Shown: one piece after another, positions 9,547 through 15,682 of the stretch
Layout: the number at the start of each line of letters is the position of its first letter
Position numbering within the stretch: the first letter of the stretch is position 1
DNA from: CALDTK01 sp965215215
Lineage (GTDB): Bacteria; Bacteroidota; Bacteroidia; Chitinophagales; Saprospiraceae
Direction of reading: 5' to 3'
DNA: 64,000 nucleotides
NCBI GenBank assembly: GCA_965215215.1
Contig: OZ244043.1
Coordinates: 62,001-126,000, forward strand
Made by a program: the position numbers and the translations under genes
The notes under the pieces: generated by a model
The model's database searches: none
Told to the model about the DNA's origin: nothing
Seen by the model: the letters and a program-made list of their open reading frames with translations, nothing else

Positions 9547-9588
9547 CTCCACGCCAGCGCCCTTGCTGGCAAAGGCGCTGGCGTGGAG
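9547..9588. terminator. Perfect 15-bp inverted repeat, possible transcription terminator
   Basis: Arms 9547-9561 (CTCCACGCCAGCGCC) and 9574-9588 pair perfectly around a 12-base loop. It lies downstream of tamB, inside the receptor remnant. There is no T-tract on either side, so a classic rho-independent terminator is uncertain; a stable hairpin is certain. Confidence 0.45.
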
Positions 9589-9605
9589 CCCGACGTTAGC
9601 CGTGA

Positions 9606-9619
9606 GTTTTGGCGAAAGC
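9606..9619 (+). repeat. Interspersed 14-mer motif, copy 3
   Basis: Exact GTTTTGGCGAAAGC. In the decayed receptor the complementary strand would read L-S-P-K-L. Confidence 0.9.
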
Positions 9620-10185
9620 CGTCACTCGTCCTCGGCGTACGCATAGCCCTCCCAGCCGGTGGTGTTGGGGCGCTCGAGCGTGGTGTCGAGGGGCGTTTCG
9701 TCCGCGGAATCGGCTGTGGATGTGGAAGCCCCCGGGCTGTAGGTTGTGGTGCGTGACCCCGCCGCCGAAGCGCCACTGGTGCCGGGGGTCGGGCGCGAAG
9801 CTCACGTTGTAGCGCAGGCATAAGTCCTCGACCTCGGAGCAGTAGTCGAGCTCGGAGCGTTCGAAGGCGCCGTCGCGCTGTCGTTCGAAGGCGTTGTAGA
9901 AGCGGATCTGGTAGCGACTGTATGTGGCCGTGAGGTAGAGAACGCGCGGCTGCCGAACTCGCTGTTCCAGCGGATGCAGCAACATTGTTGCCCCAGTGCA
10001 AGCTTGTATGTATATTTTCATTTGTCCGATCATTGTCAACTATCACTCACCTGACACGGGATTGACTTCCGTGATTTACGTTTGACATTCACAACCAAAA
10101 AGAGGCTCACGCCAGACAGTTAAAGGAACAAGACAAACGTTTACAGCAACTCAACTAAGGCACGTAGCGGATCCCGCGTTAGATA

Positions 10186-11171
10186 ATGGACGTACCTTCT
10201 TGCCTTCGTCTGCATCTTCGCCCTCCCCACCGCCTGCGAGCAGGAGGATTTCGAGCAACAGTCCGAGATCGAAGGTATAGTCGTCGATGACATCCTCGTG
10301 GACGAAGCGGAACAAGATCTCATGATCGCTGAGTTTTATGCGAACGTTGACGTTCCGCCCCTGGACGAATCAACTCTCGTGTCTAGGGCGAATGAGCCAA
10401 TCCGCACGCGGGAGCAGTTCGCCAAGGCCATTATAGCCCACAAAGAATATAAGTACGTCATCAACCACGTCGCCGCGACCTTCCTGGCTGTAAAGAAGTA
10501 CCCCAACGAAATTCTAAAGCTCAGCAATCCTAAACACTGGGCAGTATAAAATACTTGAGATCGCTGACCGGGAGATTAACGACTTCGGCTTTCGCGTGCT
10601 GGGTCCGACGTTCGACGCGCTGAAACACATCCACCGGGATCTCAAGGCCGACGTCGCCCCCGCACTCTGGCAGGATAAGTACGCGTGGGCTATGGCGTAC
10701 TGGGTTGCCAGGACTAGTGGTGTAAGCGGTGGTACCGCCCCGACTTACGACAAAAAGCTCCTCCGGGATCGCCCCAAAGCCCCTAAGGGGTGCACGACCT
10801 GCCCGTGCTCCGGGTGCGACGATCTTCCCGAGCCACAGTCCTTTCCCTTCGGGGACGCCGGATCCCCTCCGGATGGGAAGGGCACGAGCGCTTGTAGTAA
10901 TAGTCAGTACATAACTTGTCTGAACAGCGCGAAGAATACTCACGAGGCACACTCGAGCGACTGCCGGTACGACTTCGCGCTCGACTACGGTGAGGCTACG
11001 GCCGTGGCTATGGTGGGGATTCTCCTGCCCGGGTGGGGTTGGGTAGCTGGGGGTGCTTATTTTACGGTCAAAGTTGCCTTCTCGGGGGCTCAGCTCAAAT
11101 TATGCGCGGACAGAGTGGATCGAGACTACTTGGCCGAGCAATCGACCTGCATCGACCTTTACTGCAAGTAG
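10186..11171 (+). pseudogene. Module A: cysteine-rich lipoprotein gene broken by frameshifts
   Basis: Three frames join into one protein-like sequence. An ATG at 10186 is one base out of frame with a lipoprotein signal, LLAFVCIFALPTACEQEDF (lipobox LPTAC). That frame runs to a stop after SNPKHWAV at 10549. A second frame continues without a gap as YKILEIADREINDFGFRVLG to the stop at 11171. A single-base loss near 10545 explains the second break. The C-terminal part is cysteine-rich (GCTTCPCSGCDD, then CSNSQYITC, SSDCRYD, LCADRV and STCIDLYC; ten cysteines in all). It contains a hydrophobic glycine-rich stretch, AVAMVGILLPGWGWVAGGAY. That mix resembles small secreted antimicrobial or toxin-like domains, but no family was recognised. 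It may be dead, or the shorter frames may be translated separately (10596-11171 has a GTG start). Confidence 0.55.
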
Positions 11172-11186
11172 TCGCGCCTTACCCCA

Positions 11187-11381
11187 ATGATGAACCCTCT
11201 CTCGGAATCGTTCATGCACCCGCTCGCGGTTTACACTGTCGTGTATGCCGTGACCATGATGTGCGTGTACATATTCTACCGTAAAGGTTTCTACAAAGAG
11301 AGGAAGCAGAAGGTCGCCGTGGTCGTCCTCGCGGTCGTGAGCCCGATCCTGTTTGTGGCTATCTTACTACTGCTTGGGTAG
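11187..11381 (+). CDS. Module A: 64-residue two-helix membrane protein
   Basis: The ATG at 11187 gives 64 residues with two transmembrane segments, HPLAVYTVVYAVTMMCVYIF (about 11-30) and KVAVVVLAVVSPILFVAILL (about 42-61), joined by a short basic loop, YRKGFYKERKQ. It starts 16 bp after the end of the cysteine-rich gene and is followed within 30 bp by a hairpin terminator, so it closes the module-A transcript. No homologous family was recognised. Small two-helix proteins next to secreted cysteine-rich peptides are often immunity proteins; here that is only a hypothesis. Confidence 0.6.
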   Translation: MMNPLSESFMHPLAVYTVVYAVTMMCVYIFYRKGFYKERKQKVAVVVLAVVSPILFVAILLLLG

Positions 11382-11406
11382 TAGAGTGGCTTGGAGCCCG
11401 TGTTAC

Positions 11407-11441
11407 AAAAACCCCCGTCGAGTCAAATCGGCGGGGGTTCT
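11407..11441. terminator. Module A hairpin terminator
   Basis: ACCCCCGTCGA at 11411-11421 pairs with TCGGCGGGGGT at 11428-11438 around GTCAAA, flanked by runs of A on the left. It is closely similar in stem and loop to the hairpins at 12573 and 14327, and lies between a plus-strand gene and minus-strand aroC sequence in all three places. Confidence 0.75.
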
Positions 11442-11464
11442 ACGTGCCACCTTCCCCCCCCGAC

Positions 11465-11684
11465 TCACACCCGATCCCCCAACTGCCGCAGGCTCATATC
11501 CGCGAGCACGAGCGCGGCCATCGCCTCGACGATCGGTACGGCGCGCGGCAGCACGCACGGATCGTGGCGCCCCTTGCCTTCTACAGTAACGGCCTGCCCG
11601 TCCGCGTCGATTGACTCCTGCGGCCGCATGATGGTAGCGATCGGTTTGAAGACGCAGCGAAATTCGATCGGCATCCCGTTGGAG
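11465..11684 (-). pseudogene. Displaced aroC 3'-end fragment, copy 1
   Basis: These 220 bases align without a gap to the 3' end of the intact aroC (14384-14603), with about 15 differences by hand count (about 93% identity). The frame is open and keeps the aroC stop codon. Only three residues differ from AroC (V for A, Q for R, R for Q), so most changes are synonymous. Homology ends abruptly at CCCGTTGGAG; upstream aroC sequence is absent. It must be non-functional as chorismate synthase, since it lacks about 80% of the protein. Confidence 0.9.
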
Positions 11685-11784
11685 CCCCCCTAATCTTCGC
11701 TGAATGGCTAAATATTTAGTGGGTTAAATTGTGGCCCATACTTGTAGTCCGGCATTCGATTCAGAACAATCATACCATACGCTC

Positions 11785-12536
11785 GTGAAATACGCCGAGA
11801 TCCTACAGGTCGCAATCGCGTCCAGCTTCATTTTCCTAAGCGCCTGCACCAAGGACGTCTCGTCGGTCGCGACCGCGACGCAGAGTCCGCCGTCGAGCGC
11901 CACTCACGAACGAGAGGCCGACGAGGAGTTACGACTCTGGACGCACCGCTACCTAAGCGCTGTGCCCCGCGGTCAGGAAAGCGGGTACGTAGCCCGCGGC
12001 CATACTACCCCCGGGAAAAGCAACCCCATCGTCCTATTGCGACTGAACACCGAGTTCCATAGACGCAATGCCGATGTGTCGTGGGAGGAGACGCACGATT
12101 TCGCGCAGGAGGCAATGCCGCGTCACGGCGTCGACCCCGAGGTCTACGACTCGGCCTACAGCTCGAGCCTAACCATAATAGCCATGAAGGACGATGGAAG
12201 CCCCGCGGTCCCAAGGCGCGATAGCGTCATAGAGTATTGGATGTACGCGCTTGTCTTATACCAGGGCGCCAAGACCAAGATCATGGCCAAGCTCGCGGAG
12301 GCGTTACGCCCGATCGTGTCTCTGGCGAAATACAACTACTACCGCTCGTACGTCATCGACCGCGCGAACAAGGACCTGGCCAAGATGACCCCGTACCTTG
12401 AGGAAGCCCGCGAGAGGATCGAGTCGAGGCAGGGAGGACTTGCCCGAGAACTACGTCCCAGTTCAACTTACGGGCGTATACGGAGCGGTATTTCCACGCG
12501 GAAAATGCACTCGAGTTACTGGGGGCGTCCAAGTGA
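11785..12536 (+). pseudogene. Module B: lipoprotein gene with C-terminal frameshifts
   Basis: A GTG at 11785 matches the start of the paralogue at 13552. The lipoprotein signal (AIASSFIFLSAC, lipobox LSAC) is followed by residues parallel to the module-C lipoprotein: RGHTTPGK, WEETHDFAQEAM, RDSVIEYWMYALVLYQGAKT and ANKDLAKMTPYLEEARERIE. The paralogue's ending is recovered only by changing frame twice after about 12435: EDLPENYVPVQ in one frame, then LRAYTERYFHAENALELLGA and SK with a stop at 12534-12536 in the next. Unshifted reading runs to 12564 with unrelated residues. A deletion near AMKDD also removes about seven residues relative to the paralogue. The product is probably a degraded copy. 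Confidence 0.7.
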
Positions 12537-12572
12537 TCGCCGGCTAAATCAGCCTTATAGCTAAAACTTTCT

Positions 12573-12609
12573 ACCCCTCGTCGATTCACATCGGTGGGGG
12601 TTTTTGTTT
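12573..12609. terminator. Module B hairpin terminator
   Basis: ACCCCTCGTCGA at 12573-12584 and TCGGTGGGGGT at 12591-12601 form an imperfect stem followed by TTTTGTTT on the plus strand. The loop sequence and position match the other two module terminators. Confidence 0.7.
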
Positions 12610-12627
12610 GAAGTCCTCCCTCAGCCG

Positions 12628-12842
12628 CCACGAGCTCGTCCGATCGCCCAACCCCCGCAAACTCATGTCCGCAAGCACGAGTTCGGCTATTGCCCCGATG
12701 AGATGATTGGTACGGCGCGTGGGAGCACGCACGGGTTGTGGCGCTCCTTGCCGTCCGCAGTAATGGCCTGCTTGTCCTCGCGGACTACGCGGATGCGTGC
12801 CACCATCCTCCCCGTAGAAGCGACTGCAGCAGCGCGGACTTA
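12628..12842 (-). pseudogene. Displaced aroC 3'-end fragment, copy 2, internally deleted
   Basis: 12628-12780 aligns with the aroC 3' end and its flank (about 14370-14526). 12780-12840 aligns with an internal aroC stretch (about 14863-14923), so about 335 bp between them have been deleted. Divergence is clearly greater than in copy 1, but residues such as LVLADMSLRGLGD remain readable. At the place where intact aroC has a 14-base motif (14892-14905), this copy has lost it. Confidence 0.8.
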
Positions 12843-12893
12843 TCGCCTGGGATAGCAATTCCGATTGAGCCAGATTGCATACATTAATTCGAG

Positions 12894-12901
12894 TATATTT
12901 G
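12894..12901 (+). promoter_or_regulatory. Possible Bacteroidota -7 promoter element for module C
   Basis: TATATTTG fits the TAnnTTTG -7 consensus of this phylum and lies 37 bp before the module-C start, in a locally A+T-rich stretch. A TTG at 12875-12877 is 16 bp upstream, shorter than the usual 19-21 bp spacing, so the -33 part is doubtful. Confidence 0.35.
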
Positions 12902-12937
12902 TCACCAAATTACCATAAACCATACATAAGTCAGCCA

Positions 12938-13516
12938 ATGAGTAAATCGATACTTAGTAATCCTAGAATGCGATCAGGTCAACCTAGACTAATTCGCCTC
13001 TTAGCCCGTCTTGCCTTCCTCGTGCTAGCGATCGCGCTCTACTCAGATACCCCCCTCGAAGCGCAAGGCGGGCCACCGCCCATCTTGGAGCCGGCTGGCG
13101 GTGGCTCAGGTGGCGGTGGCGGCGGCGGCGGTGGCGGCGGTGGCGGCCGACCATACCAGTTTGGAAATGCCCCCGGGTGGACGAACTTTTGTCGCATCGA
13201 AGGCGCTGGAGAAGTAGACTATATCGAGGTTTGGTTTAACGACTCCAACCAAGACTGTATCTCGGACGACTGGGAATCAATACATCACATGAACGATGGC
13301 TCCAGGCATGAGTGGAGCTCTCAGGATAATGATGCGTTCAGGGAGATGGATTTCGGCGATTGGAAGTGCTGTGATCCTAACGATAACTGGCTCGCGGGCA
13401 GTGGTGGTCGTGTCGGCGGCGGCAGCGGCAGCTGTGATCTCGCGATCTCTTGCGCCAGATGCCATGGAACGAGCGATTGGGCACGTTGTAATTCCGCCTG
13501 TACCCAATGTAATTAA
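12938..13516 (+). CDS. Module C: secreted Gly-rich-linker, cysteine-rich protein
   Basis: The ATG at 12938 encodes 192 residues. An N-terminal signal peptide (LLARLAFLVLAIALYSDTP, then LEAQ as a likely cleavage region) is followed by a proline patch and an almost pure glycine linker at about residues 54-70. A compact domain follows with ten cysteines (FCRIE, DCISDDW, WKCCDPND, SCDLAISCARCHG, ARCNSACTQC). The arrangement of export signal, flexible linker and disulphide-rich head is that of a secreted or surface-displayed effector or bacteriocin-like protein; the function is unknown and no family was recognised. It starts about 95 bp after the second aroC remnant and is followed 35 bp later by a lipoprotein gene with which it is probably co-transcribed. 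The glycine run is a possible slippage site. Confidence 0.7.
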   Translation: MSKSILSNPRMRSGQPRLIRLLARLAFLVLAIALYSDTPLEAQGGPPPILEPAGGGSGGGGGGGGGGGGGRPYQFGNAPGWTNFCRIEGAGEVDYIEVWFNDSNQDCISDDWESIHHMNDGSRHEWSSQDNDAFREMDFGDWKCCDPNDNWLAGSGGRVGGGSGSCDLAISCARCHGTSDWARCNSACTQCN

Positions 13517-13551
13517 GTCACCATTCTACTAGAATACTCAAATCTCAAACA

Positions 13552-14298
13552 ATGAAATATACTAAGATCTTGCTAGTCGCAATCGCGTCCAGCTTCATTT
13601 TCCTAAGCGCCTGCACCAAGGACGTCTCGTCGGTCGCGATCGAAGCGGCCAACGAGCAGGAGGCTAACGAACGTGCGCAGTACTGGTCGCACTACGCGTT
13701 GAATAGGGCGGGACCCGAGCGGAACTTCGGTTACCTAACCCGCGGTCACACTACCCCCGGGAAGGAGAACCCCGTCGTGAAGTCGCTATTAAATCGCGAA
13801 ATCTACAAGAGCCGCAACGCCATAACGTGGGACGAAGCGCACGATTTCGTGCAGGCGGCCATGCAGCACTACGGCGTCGATCCAACTGTATACGACTCGG
13901 CTTACAGCCCAAGCCTGACCGTGGTCGCCATGAAGATCGCTTACGAGCGGGCGATGGAGGCCCCCCAGACGCCGCGGCGTGATAGCGTCATGGAGTACTG
14001 GATGGACGCGCTCGTGTTGCACGAGGGCGCCGAGACCAAAATCATGGCCGAACTTGCGCAGGCGTTGCGACCGGCCATCTCTCAGGTAAAGTACGATCGG
14101 TACCGCAAGTACATCGTCGATCGCGCGAAGAAGGACATCGTGGAGCTGACTCCGACCCTGGAGGAGGCCCGAGATAGGATCGAGTCGGGACAGGAGGATC
14201 TGTCCGAGGACTACGTGTTCCACTTCCACCTGCAATCCTACTCGCAGAGGTACGTCAACGCTGAGGATGCGATCGCGATGCTGAGCACGAGTAAGTAG
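13552..14298 (+). CDS. Module C: intact lipoprotein, paralogue of module B
   Basis: 248 residues with a clear lipoprotein signal, MKYTKILLVAIASSFIFLSA followed by the lipid-accepting cysteine at position 21. The mature part is helical and charged, with no cysteines, and has recognisable blocks shared with module B: RGHTTPGK, WDEAHDFVQAAM, HYGVDPTVYDSAYSPSLT, PRRDSVMEYWMDALVLHEGA and ELTPTLEEARDRIESGQEDL. No known domain was recognised. A 64-bp run covering the signal peptide (13576-13639) is identical to module B (11809-11872), while the rest is clearly more diverged. Placed 35 bp behind a secreted cysteine-rich protein, it could be a periplasmic or outer-membrane partner or immunity protein; that is inference. 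Confidence 0.75.
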   Translation: MKYTKILLVAIASSFIFLSACTKDVSSVAIEAANEQEANERAQYWSHYALNRAGPERNFGYLTRGHTTPGKENPVVKSLLNREIYKSRNAITWDEAHDFVQAAMQHYGVDPTVYDSAYSPSLTVVAMKIAYERAMEAPQTPRRDSVMEYWMDALVLHEGAETKIMAELAQALRPAISQVKYDRYRKYIVDRAKKDIVELTPTLEEARDRIESGQEDLSEDYVFHFHLQSYSQRYVNAEDAIAMLSTSK

Positions 14299-14326
14299 CA
14301 ATTACCTCCGCGAACGGCTAGTTGCG

Positions 14327-14359
14327 AACCCCCACCGAGTCAAACCGGTGGGGGTTTTC
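14327..14359. terminator. Module C / aroC bidirectional hairpin terminator
   Basis: AACCCCCACCG at 14327-14337 pairs perfectly with CGGTGGGGGTT ending at 14356, followed by further T residues. It separates the plus-strand module-C lipoprotein from convergent aroC (stop at 14384) and is the likely parent of the two similar hairpins upstream. Confidence 0.8.
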
Positions 14360-14383
14360 CTTTGCTGCGCACGGCCCACGAGC

Positions 14384-15463
14384 TCACACTTGATCCCCCA
14401 ACTGCCGCAGACTCATATCCGCGAGCACGAGCGCGGCCATCGCCTCGACGATCGGTACGGCGCGCGGCAGCACGCACGGATCGTGACGCCCCTTGCCCTC
14501 GACGGTGACGGCCCGCCCGTCGGCGTCGATCGACTCCTGCGGCCGCATGATCGTGGCGATGGGTTTGAAGGCGCAGCGAAATTCGATCGGCATCCCGTTG
14601 GAGATGCCGCCCTGCACGCCGCCGCTGTTGTTGGTGCGCGTGTGCACGCGGTCTCCGTCCTGCACGAAGGCGTCGTTGTGCTCGGAGCCGAGGAGATGCG
14701 TGCCCGCAAAACCGGACCCGTACTCGAAGCCCTTGCAGGCATTAATCGATAGCATGGCCTTGCCGAGCTCGGCGTGTAGCTTATCGAAGACCGGCTCGCC
14801 CCAGCCGGCGGGTACGCCGGTAACGCGGCAACCGACCGTACCCCCGATGGTGTCGCCCGCTTTGCGGACCTCCCGAATGCGGGCTTCCATCGTTTTAGCG
14901 GAAGCGGGCGTGGCGGCACGGACCGGATTCGACTCGATGACGGCGGTGTCGAGTGCCTCCGGCCACGCCTCAACCCGGACGGTGCCGACCTGCTCCACGA
15001 ACGCGATCACCTCTACACCCAGCGACACGAGGTAGGTTTTGGCGAAAGCCCCGGCGGCCACCCGGGCGGCCGTCTCGCGCGCGGACGAGCGACCGCCACC
15101 GCGGTAATCGCGGTTGCCGTACTTGGCGTCGTAGGTGTAGTCGGCGTGACTCGGCCGGTACTGGCGGGCGATGTGGCTGTAGTCGCCCGAGCGCTGATTC
15201 GTATTGCGGATGAGCACCGAGATGGGCGTACCGGTAGTCTTGCCCTCGAAGATCCCGGAGAGTACCTCAGCGGTATCCGCTTCCTTGCGCTGCGTAACGA
15301 TGGCGCTCTGCCCGGGTCGACGCCGCGCGAGCTCGCTGGCTAAAAACGCGTCGTCGAAGGGCATCCCCGCCGGGCACCCGTCGACGATCACCCCGATGGC
15401 CGCGCCGTGGCTCTCCCCGAACGTAGTGATCCGAAAGCGGTCCCCGAAACTATTCCCTGGCAT
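14384..15463 (-). CDS. aroC: Chorismate synthase
   Basis: The 359-residue protein catalyses the last step of the shikimate pathway, converting EPSP to chorismate with reduced FMN. Family segments seen from the N-terminus are FGESHGAAIGVIVDGCPAGM, RRRPGQS, YRPSHADYTYDAKYGNRDYR and GGGRSSARETAARVAAGA. Later ones are GSEHNDAF, NNSGGVQGGISNGMPIEFRC and the C-terminal VEGKGRHDPCVLPRAVPIVE. Length is normal for the family. Its 3' end is the sequence found duplicated twice in the neighbouring island, and convergent modules abut it across a terminator. The start at 15463 faces a 160-bp inverted-repeat element. The gene carries two 14-base motifs 144 bp apart. Confidence 0.97.
   Translation of the reverse strand: MPGNSFGDRFRITTFGESHGAAIGVIVDGCPAGMPFDDAFLASELARRRPGQSAIVTQRKEADTAEVLSGIFEGKTTGTPISVLIRNTNQRSGDYSHIARQYRPSHADYTYDAKYGNRDYRGGGRSSARETAARVAAGAFAKTYLVSLGVEVIAFVEQVGTVRVEAWPEALDTAVIESNPVRAATPASAKTMEARIREVRKAGDTIGGTVGCRVTGVPAGWGEPVFDKLHAELGKAMLSINACKGFEYGSGFAGTHLLGSEHNDAFVQDGDRVHTRTNNSGGVQGGISNGMPIEFRCAFKPIATIMRPQESIDADGRAVTVEGKGRHDPCVLPRAVPIVEAMAALVLADMSLRQLGDQV
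14892..14905 (+). repeat. Interspersed 14-mer motif, copy 4
   Basis: GTTTTAGCGGAAGC. The aroC coding strand reads A-S-A-K-T across it. The homologous position in the second displaced aroC fragment has lost the motif. Confidence 0.88.
15036..15049 (+). repeat. Interspersed 14-mer motif, copy 5
   Basis: Exact GTTTTGGCGAAAGC. Read as A-F-A-K-T by aroC. Confidence 0.9.
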
Positions 15464-15475
15464 CGGCGCAAGCTA

Positions 15476-15635
15476 GGCCGTGTCTGACAACCCATCACCT
15501 ACTACGAGCGGCAAGATTTCCCCCTGCCCGTCATCGTGCGACTCGAACGATACTCCCGCATCGCCCGTCGTTACGCTCTTCGCTCAGCGGAAAATTCGCT
15601 CGCCCTCGCTACGGCACGAGTTATCAGACACGGCC
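15476..15635. mobile_element. 160-bp MITE-like inverted-repeat element
   Basis: The two ends, GGCCGTGTCTGACAAC at 15476 and GTTATCAGACACGGCC ending at 15635, are 16-bp inverted repeats with one mismatch, as in IS-derived miniature elements. The inside carries no coherent gene. No clear target-site duplication is visible. It separates the divergent aroC and mutS2 genes and probably supplies or displaces their promoters. Confidence 0.55.
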
Positions 15636-15682
15636 TGGGCATCAACCTCCCCATCGATCTGCCGTTACTCAAGGCACGTTCT

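Larger units (their letters stand above)
9368..9990 (-). pseudogene. Decayed TonB-dependent outer-membrane receptor fragment
   Basis: Four minus-strand pieces in different frames together resemble the beta-barrel of a Bacteroidota TonB-dependent receptor. The first runs from RVLYLTATYSRYQIRFYNAF to HQWRFGGGVTHHNLQPGGF. The second is TPLDTTLERPNTTGWEGYAY followed by AEDE. A TGA then stands where tryptophan (TGG) is expected, and reading continues RLSPKLTANVGLHASAF. The third is SLQPRLAARYR. The fourth is GLAIKASFATMAQYVNLLTS followed by EALSLPTDLWTPTTEQI. At least two frameshifts and one nonsense change separate them. The N-terminal plug and the C-terminal strands are missing: homology stops near 9990 on one side and at the tamB stop on the other. 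This is inferred from family resemblance only. Confidence 0.65.

Noticed and set aside
10186..14298. Island as an integrated phage or plasmid
   Set aside because: No integrase, transposase, replication or structural phage gene is visible, and no attachment-site duplication other than the aroC ends.
15536..15682. N-terminal extension of MutS2
   Set aside because: The frame is open, but it passes through the inverted-repeat element and the extra residues do not resemble MutS2, whose normal start is at 15683.
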